A stretch of DNA of 64,000 bases from Paenibacillus aurantius. GTDB taxonomy: Bacteria; Bacillota; Bacilli; Paenibacillales; NBRC-103111. Below, piece by piece: positions 17,095-23,891 of this stretch. The notes under the pieces were generated by a model that worked only from the letters and a program-made list of their open reading frames with translations, was not told where the DNA came from and ran no database searches. The first letter of the stretch is position 1. Each line of letters starts with the position of its first letter. Both the position numbers and the translations under genes were made by a program. The stretch covers positions 2,886,001 to 2,950,000 of the forward strand of contig NZ_CP130318.1 of assembly GCF_032268605.1 (NCBI RefSeq). The letters run 5' to 3'.

Positions 17095-18378
17095 ATGGGG
17101 CTGTCGCCATTTATGGAGATCCGGCAGTGGGACCGTGTCGGCTTACCGGTAGGGGAGTGCTCCCGAAGGCTGCAGCGCCTCGCTTATTTGGACCGAGCGT
17201 GCATGAAGGTGGAAGCCGGGCACATGATCGCCAGGCCCGAATATGAGGTGAAAGGGGCCTTGGGCCGCTTGGTCTGGCAGGATGCCGAGCACCACAATCA
17301 GCTCCGCGGCCGCTGCCAGCAGCTGCGCATGAGCTCGGTCGCCTTTGACAAGTGTCCCGATGAAGACCTCCGCTTCCTCATGGAGGAAGCACTGAAATCC
17401 TCCTCCACGCTGGAGCTGCTGGTGGCTCTCTTCGGGGTCATCAAGCCCGCCCAGCTGAAGGCGATCGAGGCATACCGGAAGGAAACGCAGCCGCTCGTTG
17501 ACGAGCCTACGCTGCATCTGCTTGCCCACCAGGAGATGGACCGAAAGAAACAGCTTGCCTGGGGGGAAGAGGCGATCATCGAGCTGTCGGACTCTCTTCC
17601 GGAGGAGACGATCGAGGAAGCGAGGCGATGGGGGGCTTATCTGGAGCATTTGCTGAGCTTGGCCGGAGGGGTAGATGGTAAACATGCCAAACCGGACAAG
17701 GATCCGGCCCAGACGGTTGAACGGGAAGATTTTGTCCTGCCGAAGAAGAGTGCCAGGGATGGGAGGTTCCGCACCTCGGAGCTGAAATTCGACGGCATGC
17801 ACCTGGACGCGACCGAGCAGGGCCGCTTTCGAACGATGCTCTATCACCGTTTCTTTGAAATGTCTCCGGCAGAGGGAATTGCCCGGGTTCATTATCTGTC
17901 GGAGAACAAGCCTTGGGGCTTCTATTACGATACAGCTCGCCATCTGTGGGACGAAGTCCGCCACTCCTGGTTCGGAGAAGCCGCTCTCCGGGCGAGGGGA
18001 GAGGACATCTACGAGGCGCCCAACTGGGTCGGCTGGCACGATATGGCGGCGAATGCGTTCAGCGTGGAGGAAGCCTACATTCACCTGACGATCGCGATTG
18101 AGAAGGCGGGAATGAAATATCCGCCTGGGAAGCGGGAGGAATGGGAGTTTTGCCGGGATGTGGTGCAGGACCCGCTGATGACCACCTTCCAGGATTTCGA
18201 TTGGGCCGATGAAGTGATTCATGCCGGCTTCGGCCAGAAGTGGATCGTGGAAACCGTCTTCGGAGGCGATACCCGGAAGGCCATGGAGGCGGCGGACCGC
18301 ACGGTGAAGATAAGGCAGGCCTACATGGATCGGCTGCAGGGGAAGCAAACGGACAACGGGTTCGCGGGAAACTATTGA
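17095..18378 (+). CDS. Ferritin-like diiron protein, paralogue 3
   Basis: 427 residues, last gene of the cluster. Layout follows the other paralogues: N-terminal helices with VWQDAEHHNQLRGR near 60-73, a Lys/Asp-rich linker near 195-225, then the diiron bundle. Predicted ligands are E260 (MSPAEGIA), E287/H290 (WDEVRHS), E336 (AIEKAGM) and E373/H376 (ADEVIHAGFG). Spacing is within a few residues of paralogues 1 and 2, so all three should bind two irons. The shared signature is ARHxWDExRHS. AAAGGAGGGG precedes ATG 17095. A strong terminator follows 27 bp after the stop. Confidence 0.7.
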   Translation: MGLSPFMEIRQWDRVGLPVGECSRRLQRLAYLDRACMKVEAGHMIARPEYEVKGALGRLVWQDAEHHNQLRGRCQQLRMSSVAFDKCPDEDLRFLMEEALKSSSTLELLVALFGVIKPAQLKAIEAYRKETQPLVDEPTLHLLAHQEMDRKKQLAWGEEAIIELSDSLPEETIEEARRWGAYLEHLLSLAGGVDGKHAKPDKDPAQTVEREDFVLPKKSARDGRFRTSELKFDGMHLDATEQGRFRTMLYHRFFEMSPAEGIARVHYLSENKPWGFYYDTARHLWDEVRHSWFGEAALRARGEDIYEAPNWVGWHDMAANAFSVEEAYIHLTIAIEKAGMKYPPGKREEWEFCRDVVQDPLMTTFQDFDWADEVIHAGFGQKWIVETVFGGDTRKAMEAADRTVKIRQAYMDRLQGKQTDNGFAGNY

Positions 18379-18404
18379 TAGGTGTGAGTGGAAGGTCAAA
18401 GAAG

Positions 18405-18436
18405 AACCCCCTTGGGTCTAACCATAGGGGGTTTGT
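18405..18436 (+). terminator. Rho-independent terminator of the oxygenase cluster
   Basis: AACCCCCTTGG and CCATAGGGGGTT pair with a one-base bulge and are followed by a T-rich tail. It lies directly after the third diiron gene and so defines the end of the ten-gene unit. Confidence 0.8.
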
Positions 18437-18492
18437 TATCTTCGCGTTCCAAGTAAAAGTTACAGTCTTTGCTATTCATTTACAACATCCTA

Positions 18493-18528
18493 AAACGGCT
18501 GCTGATCGCAAGGGATCAGCAGCCGTTT
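18493..18528 (-). terminator. Terminator of the minus-strand beta-rich protein gene
   Basis: Perfect 15-bp stem (AAACGGCTGCTGATC and its complement) with a 6-base loop. It lies ~57 bp past the stop of the minus-strand gene and is flanked by T-rich sequence on both strands, so it may act in both directions. Confidence 0.7.
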
Positions 18529-18584
18529 CTTAACGCATGGTCATCCTGTAGGTGACCCCATCAGGTTGCCCCTGTAAGCGGGCA

Positions 18585-18953
18585 TTAGAATACAAGGATA
18601 ACTCCTTCTACCTGCACGGTTGCCGTGCCTACGTTGGTGATTCGGAGCTTGACTGTTCCGGCAGGAAGAACGAACGGCAGGACGACGACACGGTTGCCTG
18701 AGACCGTAACGCTGTTGCTAACCGGTACGCCGGTCGCAGCGTTGACGAATTGATAGCGGACCACCGTAGTCCCGGTTGCCCCGACCGCACGGCGCTGGAA
18801 TGCGATGACTTCTCCCCGGTTGGTCACCCGGGTCAGCTGGAGAGAACGGGTAAGGCGCGATGTTCCCGGCAAAATATTGAGGAAGCGGAACGTGACAAGC
18901 CGACGAATAAAGGAAGCAGTCCGTGTGAGGGACATCCTAAGTTTTCCTTTCAT
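18585..18953 (-). CDS. Small beta-rich protein of unknown function, possibly spore-associated
   Basis: 122 residues. The first ~45 are strongly basic (many Arg) with two short hydrophobic patches. The rest is Val/Thr/Gly-rich, as expected for a beta-sandwich, ending in EGVILVF. There is no typical signal peptide or lipobox. I do not recognise a family. ATG 18953 is chosen because GGGAGGTG lies 7 bases upstream. About 31 bp upstream is CATATCTTA, which fits the -10 consensus of mother-cell sporulation sigma factors (CATANNNTA), so a spore surface or coat role is a reasonable guess. It stands alone between the cluster terminator and the XRE gene. Confidence 0.5.
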   Translation of the reverse strand: MKGKLRMSLTRTASFIRRLVTFRFLNILPGTSRLTRSLQLTRVTNRGEVIAFQRRAVGATGTTVVRYQFVNAATGVPVSNSVTVSGNRVVVLPFVLPAGTVKLRITNVGTATVQVEGVILVF

Positions 18954-18983
18954 GGTCTTCACCTCCCATCCGTACAGATACGA

Positions 18984-19002
18984 TAAGATATGCATGCATA
19001 TC
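18984..19002 (-). promoter_or_regulatory. Palindrome overlapping a SigE/SigK-like -10
   Basis: GATATGCATGCATATC (18987-19002) is a perfect 16-bp palindrome. Read on the minus strand, its end plus the next bases give CATATCTTA (18992-18984), the CATANNNTA -10 pattern of SigE/SigK promoters. The start codon is 31 bp further on. A weak AC-containing -35 is possible. Confidence 0.4.
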
Positions 19003-19416
19003 ACCGCCCGTATAGACAGAAGAGAAATTAGTGTTCGATTTTTTGGTAAGGACGGAAACGGGTCGCTTGACCGCGTGGAAACGATCCAAATCGAGCTTCG
19101 GTACACTACTAGTGGTAACGACAAGAAACGAAACTCACTTCCAAGATACTCAGGCTCAGCTTCTTCGAGTTTTCAGGAGGGTGGAGCGGAATCTCGCCAA
19201 AAGCCCACCTATCAGCAAACGATCCATAAGACAAAATTAGAGTGGAATTTAGACCTGCAGTTTCACGGTGTAATCAGGTTCAGCGGATGTAGATGAAGAG
19301 ATTCGAGGAGAAATCATTCTGTAAGAAAGGTTCGTTACAAATACTTATCCTATGCGGCGTATGGCCGTACCGACGACCAAGTGGGCAGACAACATAATTT
19401 CATAATTGTGATGTTA
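19003..19416. other. Intergenic region without a convincing gene
   Basis: I see no ORF here with a ribosome binding site or a recognisable product. Open frames are short and lack protein-like composition. The right part becomes AT-rich toward the XRE promoter. Confidence 0.5.
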
Positions 19417-19477
19417 CAACTAGTTAATAATGATTTCACAACCGCTAGTTGAAGACTCTCGTACACCTCCATACTAA
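19417..19477 (+). promoter_or_regulatory. Promoter and candidate operator of the XRE gene
   Basis: TTGAAG (19449-19454), a 17-bp spacer and TACTAA (19472-19477) form a fair SigA promoter. CAACTAG (19417-19423) and CTAGTTG (19445-19451) are inverted repeats, 28 bp centre to centre, the second overlapping the -35. This is a plausible autoregulatory site for the XRE protein. Confidence 0.4.
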
Positions 19478-19532
19478 AAATAAAGAAAACACGCTATTGT
19501 AAAGGTAAAGGTGACAAGGAGGTTTTGTTCGA

Positions 19533-20300
19533 ATGGCTGAATTAGGCAAGATTGGTGTAAAAATTGCTCAACTGCGGCGATCCCGTGGCCTAACCCAGGA
19601 AGAACTGGGGAAGCACGTATCCGTGTCTGCACAAGCGGTATCCAAATGGGAGAAGGGGGACTCTCTACCTGATCTTTCCATTATCGTGGAGCTGGCGGAT
19701 ATTTTTGATTGTTCGACGGATTATTTATTAGGGCGGAAAGGCGGACTCCGATCGCTGCTGCCCCAGATTCGTGAAGCGTTTGTCAACATGACGATAGAAG
19801 ATAAAATCGGATTCCTTGGTGATATTATCACAGCAGCAGAAGTCTCGATACTTGCGCCGCCGGTTGGAGCGCATCCTTCCATGGTACACATTCACCTGGG
19901 TCCAGCGGGGATCGGTCTATGGGCAAAGGATCGGCTTGTCTGCATAGCGACGACGACGTTTTTGAATGAAGCCGTGGAAACATTAGAGAAAGAAGCCGAG
20001 TTCCCGCTCACCCTTCTGCCCGATGAAATTCGTCTTGTCCTATTAGCCCTCTTGCGGGACATGGATGATTTGAAACCGGACTATGCGGTGGATGAAAAGA
20101 CGCTACAGTCGCTCTTGCCAAACACTTTAAATTTCGACCATATCCTTGTAAAGTGTATAGAGCTTGGGTTTGTAGACCGGGTAAGAGGCGGCTACCGGCT
20201 TAATTTCAAGGCTGATCTTGCCGTGCGATTACTGGCCATCCTTCATCAAACGATCAACAAGCAGGGAACGATGAATGTAACAGTGGGGAAACCTAAGTAA
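19533..20300 (+). CDS. XRE-family transcriptional regulator
   Basis: 255 residues. A lambda-repressor-type HTH fills residues ~8-65 (IAQLRRSRGLTQEELGKHVSVSAQAVSKWEKGDSLPD in segments), ending with the common STDYLLGRKG. The C-terminal part (~80-250) is not a peptidase or cupin; it contains a possible winged-helix stretch near 205-240 (ILVKCIELGFVDRVRGGYRL). It may sense a small ligand. AAGGAGG lies 13 bp upstream of ATG 19533. The gene stands alone with its own promoter. Its targets are unknown; the inverted repeat in its promoter suggests autoregulation. The nearby minus-strand PhyH gene converges on it. Confidence 0.85.
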   Translation: MAELGKIGVKIAQLRRSRGLTQEELGKHVSVSAQAVSKWEKGDSLPDLSIIVELADIFDCSTDYLLGRKGGLRSLLPQIREAFVNMTIEDKIGFLGDIITAAEVSILAPPVGAHPSMVHIHLGPAGIGLWAKDRLVCIATTTFLNEAVETLEKEAEFPLTLLPDEIRLVLLALLRDMDDLKPDYAVDEKTLQSLLPNTLNFDHILVKCIELGFVDRVRGGYRLNFKADLAVRLLAILHQTINKQGTMNVTVGKPK

Positions 20301-20335
20301 CCGCCTTTGAAATAACGACAGAAGATAGCTTAACA

Positions 20336-20385
20336 AAACAGCGGCAGTCCAGGACTTTATTTTCCGTCCAAGGCAGCCGCTGTTT
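20336..20385 (-). repeat. Long hairpin repeat, copy 2 (probable terminator)
   Basis: Arms 20336-20355 and 20366-20385 pair with a few central mismatches around an AT-rich loop. Sequence and orientation match the hairpin at 1833-1885. It lies between the convergent XRE and minus-strand PhyH genes, ~30 bp past the PhyH stop, and could terminate both. Confidence 0.6.
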
Positions 20386-20415
20386 CTATAAGGAAGCCCA
20401 TACTTATCTATTTCG

Positions 20416-21213
20416 CTAAACGCCGCGGGCAAGAAGAGGGAAGAGTCCGCCGCGGATCGGCTGGTCCTTCTCAAGCGGCTGTCCGTTCGTCACCGCGTGG
20501 GACTTGCCGCTGTACGTGGTACCATCCGGCATGAAGATGATCGCGAGCGCCCGGCGGGGCTTATCGGTTACATTCGCATGCGCGAAGTGAAACGTGAGGC
20601 CGTCATGGAACGTAGCGCTTCCCGCCTTCATGCGGCAGATGACCGATTGGGATTGGTCATGCCCGGTTCCTTCCGCGTATTGAAAAAGATCCTGGGGATC
20701 CGACAGGCTGATCGGGTTAAGCTTGCCGGCCCGGCGGGACTCTGGAACGAACATCATGCAGCCGTTGTTCTCGTCGACATCGTCCAGCGCGATCCAGATC
20801 GACAGCGCTCCGTCCTCGTTCATCGGCCAATAGGTGGAATCTTGGTGCCAAGGCGTCGGCTTGGAATCGCCCGGCATCTTCAGCAACGCATGGTCGTGGA
20901 ACAAACGGATCCCGGAAGCTCCGGTCAGCAGCCGGGCCATTTCGGCGAATCGTGAATGGGTGGTGTACCGGGCCATACCCGCGTGATCTCGCCACGTATT
21001 GACCCGTTGGTTCAGCACCCGGTAATAAGCGCCGCCGTGCTGGTCGGTTTGCAGGGACATGCCTTGGTCGGCTCCCATTACCTCATCCATGTATTCCCTT
21101 AGCTCGGCCAACTCTTCGGAAGTCAGAACGTCATTCACCTGAACGAAGCCGTTCTGGCGGTAGAAATCAATCTGCTCCTGCTTAAGCAGGCCCTGTGTTA
21201 CCATTTGGCTCAT
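20416..21213 (-). CDS. PhyH-type Fe(II)/2-oxoglutarate dioxygenase, stand-alone copy
   Basis: 265 residues. Iron ligands are H123/D125 in PWHQDSTYWP and H209 in LTFHFAHANV, followed by R220-R221. IALDDVDENNGCMMFVPESRR corresponds to the family's conserved strand, but the usual PGSH has become PESR. An initial helix-turn (EQIDFYRQNGFVQVNDVL) is typical of the family. It is on the opposite strand and outside the cluster, with AAGGGGAGAG before its ATG. Its link to the cluster is only by family and proximity. The hairpin repeat at 20336-20385 lies downstream. Confidence 0.82.
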   Translation of the reverse strand: MSQMVTQGLLKQEQIDFYRQNGFVQVNDVLTSEELAELREYMDEVMGADQGMSLQTDQHGGAYYRVLNQRVNTWRDHAGMARYTTHSRFAEMARLLTGASGIRLFHDHALLKMPGDSKPTPWHQDSTYWPMNEDGALSIWIALDDVDENNGCMMFVPESRRAGKLNPISLSDPQDLFQYAEGTGHDQSQSVICRMKAGSATFHDGLTFHFAHANVTDKPRRALAIIFMPDGTTYSGKSHAVTNGQPLEKDQPIRGGLFPLLARGV

Positions 21214-21324
21214 CGGATCTCTCCCCTTCGACCTTGGTGATGCTTATCCCGGAAGGAAGCGTAAACTCCATTCCAGATTCAAGCATTTGTTGTTTTAAGT
21301 GTAGCTTATGGAAAGGGAGCTTTC

Positions 21325-21453
21325 TTGGAGGATTTGCTAACGATTATTGGTGATCTGCCAAACTACACGGTTGACCTTCTCGAAGAGGAGCATGACCTGA
21401 TGAAGAGATGGAGTCCCCATGGGCAACCAAGAAGGGGGAAGAGCGGAGGTTAA
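21325..21453 (+). CDS. Possible 42-residue small protein
   Basis: A short reading frame starts at TTG 21325, six bases after AAAGGGAG. The product begins with an acidic, helical stretch (EDLLTIIGDLPNYTVDLLEE) and ends in a basic tail (KRWSPHGQPRRGKSGG). Composition is protein-like, but no family is recognised. It may be a real small protein or the tail of a decayed gene. Confidence 0.3.
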   Translation: MEDLLTIIGDLPNYTVDLLEEEHDLMKRWSPHGQPRRGKSGG

Positions 21454-21687
21454 CAGAAGCAAGAGGGAAGGTAGGTAGACCACATCAGCAGAAACTATCC
21501 AGTCCAGTGTGGGCCGTTTATCTGCTAGTTCCGGATTCCGCGATTAGTTTGTATACATAATAAATGTTATGTTAACTTATGGGGTTCAGCATTCCGCCCG
21601 ACTTGAATAGGACCCGAACTCTATGACACAATAGGTAAGATATCTCTTCCTACAAAACCCATTCCCCATACAAAAGGAGACATACTT
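21454..21687. other. Upstream region of the M29 aminopeptidase gene
   Basis: No further gene is seen. An AT-rich stretch near 21545-21580 may hold the promoter. AAAGGAG ends about 9 bases before ATG 21688. Confidence 0.4.
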
Positions 21688-22803
21688 ATGCTAGATCCCC
21701 GACTATCCAAGCTGGCCGATGGGCTGGTTAATTACTCGACCCGGGTGCAGCCCGGCGAGAATGTTCTCATTGAAGCCTTCGGAATCGAACCAGCCCTTGT
21801 CAAGGAAGTGGTTCGTCTCGTGCAGGAGGCAGGCGGATATCCGTACGTTAACCTGCGGGACCAGTCCGTTACCCGAGCCCTGCTAATGAATGCGACGGAA
21901 GATCAGATCCGAACTTGGGCAGAATTCGATCAGCACCAGATGGAGAAAATGCAGGCCTACATCGGAATCCGCGGCGGAAGCAACATCAATGAGCTGTCGG
22001 ATGTTCCGGAGGAGAAGCTGAAGCTGTACTCCAGTCTGTACTCCCATCCGGTTCATCTGCAAACGCGGGTGAAAAAGACCAAATGGGTCGTGCTACGCTA
22101 TCCGAATCCATCTATGGCGCAGCTCGCCAATCAGAGCACGGAAGCGTTCGAGGATTTCTATTTCAATGTCTGTACCCTCGATTATTCCAAAATGTCGCAG
22201 GCCATGGATTCCCTCAAGGACCTGATGGACCGCACCGACCAGGTTCAGATCAAAGGCAACGGGACGGATCTTCGCTTCTCGATCAAAGGAATCGGCGCCA
22301 TCAAGTGCTCCGGCGAGAACAACATTCCTGATGGAGAGGTGTTTACCGCGCCGGTCCGGGATTCGGTGAACGGGGTCATTTCTTTCAACGCGCCTACCCC
22401 TAATGATGGCTTCACTTACGAAAATGTCGTATTGGAATTCAAGGACGGCAAGATCATCCGGGCGGAAGCGAATGATACCGAGCGCCTTAACAAAGTCCTC
22501 GACACCGACGAAGGGGCGCGCTATATCGGAGAATTCGCCATTGGGGTCAACCCGTTTATCCGGGAGCCGATGAAGGATATTCTCTTCGATGAGAAGATTG
22601 ACGGAAGCTTTCATTTCACCCCCGGCCAATGCTACGACGAGGCTTACAACGGCAACCAGTCTTCCATTCACTGGGATATGGTATGCATCCAGCGCCCCGA
22701 GTACGGCGGAGGCGAAATTTGGTTCGACGGCAGACTGATCCGCAAAGACGGACGGTTTGTGGTGCCGGAGCTTGAAAGCCTTAACCCGGAAAACTTGAAA
22801 TAA
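21688..22803 (+). CDS. M29-family aminopeptidase (AmpS/aminopeptidase T-like)
   Basis: 371 residues, close to the usual ~410 of M29 aminopeptidases. Metal-binding residues are visible: Glu in NIPDGEVFTAP, Glu in YIGEFAIGVNP, His in GSFHFTPGQCY, and His/Asp in SSIHWDMV. These enzymes are cytosolic dinuclear-metal (Co/Zn) exopeptidases that release N-terminal residues from peptides. AAAGGAG precedes the ATG, and a clear terminator follows, so it is monocistronic. The substrate range is not readable from sequence. Confidence 0.88.
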   Translation: MLDPRLSKLADGLVNYSTRVQPGENVLIEAFGIEPALVKEVVRLVQEAGGYPYVNLRDQSVTRALLMNATEDQIRTWAEFDQHQMEKMQAYIGIRGGSNINELSDVPEEKLKLYSSLYSHPVHLQTRVKKTKWVVLRYPNPSMAQLANQSTEAFEDFYFNVCTLDYSKMSQAMDSLKDLMDRTDQVQIKGNGTDLRFSIKGIGAIKCSGENNIPDGEVFTAPVRDSVNGVISFNAPTPNDGFTYENVVLEFKDGKIIRAEANDTERLNKVLDTDEGARYIGEFAIGVNPFIREPMKDILFDEKIDGSFHFTPGQCYDEAYNGNQSSIHWDMVCIQRPEYGGGEIWFDGRLIRKDGRFVVPELESLNPENLK

Positions 22804-22817
22804 GCTAGCGTCTTGTG

Positions 22818-22848
22818 AAGACACTCGTTCCAAAACGGGTGTCTTTTT
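22818..22848 (+). terminator. Terminator after the M29 aminopeptidase
   Basis: AAGACACTCG and CGGGTGTCTT form a stem with one G-U pair around an AT-rich loop, followed by TTTTT. Confidence 0.8.
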
Positions 22849-22909
22849 GCTGTTCTTGAAGAAGAGGAAATATTTTTGCCGGCTGATGCCGCCGAAGGGA
22901 AAAGGTTAT

Positions 22910-22934
22910 TTACAGAGGGGCAGAGCCCCTGTAA
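22910..22934 (+). promoter_or_regulatory. Hairpin upstream of the degV pair
   Basis: TTACA-GA-GGGGC pairs with GCCCCTGTAA around AGA, with a 2-base bulge. No T-run follows, so it is more likely an operator or RNA structure than a terminator. Confidence 0.3.
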
Positions 22935-22962
22935 AATGAGTACTTGCTGGAAAGAAGAAATG

Positions 22963-23014
22963 TATAATTAATTTAGTTTATAATTAATATTATTAATTAA
23001 TAGGATTAATTAAT
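22963..23014 (+). promoter_or_regulatory. AT tract with TTAAT repeats upstream of degV
   Basis: About 50 bp almost without G or C, made of repeated TAATTAAT-like units, ending just before the AGGAGG of the first DegV gene. It contains TATAAT at 22963-22968. Probably the promoter or UP region. Confidence 0.4.
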
Positions 23015-23028
23015 CAGGAGGACATCGA

Positions 23029-23877
23029 ATGGCACCCGTTCAAATTTTTACCGACAGCACCAATGATTTAACCCCCGAGCTGCTGGAGCGGCATGGAATC
23101 GGTGTAGTTCCCCTGTATGTTACTTTTGGCGAGGAGTCGTACCGGGATGGCGTGGATATGTACCCGGAGCTTCTGTACCGCAAAGTGGAAACGGGAGGAC
23201 GGCTGCCGAAGACCGCCGCGCCGTCTCCGGCCGACTTTTTGAATGCATTTGAACCGGCGGTCGGGGAAGGGAAAGACATCGTGTACATCGGGCTTTCCTC
23301 CGCCTTGTCTTCCACGGTGCAGAACGCTTCTCTTGCGGCTTCTCAGCTTCCAGAAGGCCGGGTCCGGGTCGTGGACTCTTATAACCTGTCGACGGGTATA
23401 GGCATTCAGGTTCTGACGGCAGCCCTGGCGGCGGAAGAAGGGAAGTCGGCTGCCGAGATTGAAACGCTGGTGACCGATATCCGTACTAGAGTAGAGACGG
23501 CGTTCATTATCGACACGCTGGATTATCTTTACAAGGGCGGAAGGCTGTCGAGCCTGCAGAACTTCGTAGGAAGCCTCTTGAAAATTCGTCCGATCGTCAA
23601 AGTGGTGGACGGCTCTATGATTTTGGCCTCCAAAATTCGCGGCCGACGGGAGAAGGCCCTTGATCAGCTGCTTCAAAATGTTTTGGCCGAACGTGACCAT
23701 CTGGACAATAGTATTCTGATTGTTACGCACTCCATGGCTTATGAGGAAGCCCAGTTCGTGAAGCACCAGCTGGAGGCTCACACAGGAGCCAGGCAGGTTC
23801 TTCTGACTGAGACGGGCTGCGTCATTTCCAGCCATTGCGGACCCGGGACGGTCGGGGTTATTTATATCAACAAGTAG
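23029..23877 (+). CDS. DegV-family fatty-acid-binding protein, copy 1
   Basis: 282 residues, standard DegV length. It opens with IFTDSTNDL and carries GGRLPKTAAPSPADF, IGLSSALSSTVQNA and YLYKGGRLSS, all family hallmarks that form the fatty-acid pocket between two alpha/beta domains. DegV (FakB-type) proteins bind a free fatty acid and present it to the kinase FakA for phosphorylation. No fakA gene is in the window. AGGAGG precedes ATG 23029. It is followed 14 bp later by a second, divergent paralogue, a common arrangement in which each binds a different fatty acid. Confidence 0.9.
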   Translation: MAPVQIFTDSTNDLTPELLERHGIGVVPLYVTFGEESYRDGVDMYPELLYRKVETGGRLPKTAAPSPADFLNAFEPAVGEGKDIVYIGLSSALSSTVQNASLAASQLPEGRVRVVDSYNLSTGIGIQVLTAALAAEEGKSAAEIETLVTDIRTRVETAFIIDTLDYLYKGGRLSSLQNFVGSLLKIRPIVKVVDGSMILASKIRGRREKALDQLLQNVLAERDHLDNSILIVTHSMAYEEAQFVKHQLEAHTGARQVLLTETGCVISSHCGPGTVGVIYINK

Positions 23878-23891
23878 AGATGGGGAAATAG

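Noticed and set aside
17143-18399. Long minus-strand open frame (about 418 codons) opposite the third diiron gene
   Set aside because: GC-rich codon use leaves the opposite frame open. The plus-strand product has clear diiron motifs, operon context and a strong ribosome binding site; the minus-strand product has no recognisable domain.
22910-23014. Riboswitch upstream of the degV pair
   Set aside because: I could find only a short simple hairpin and an AT tract. No conserved aptamer pattern known to me is visible.
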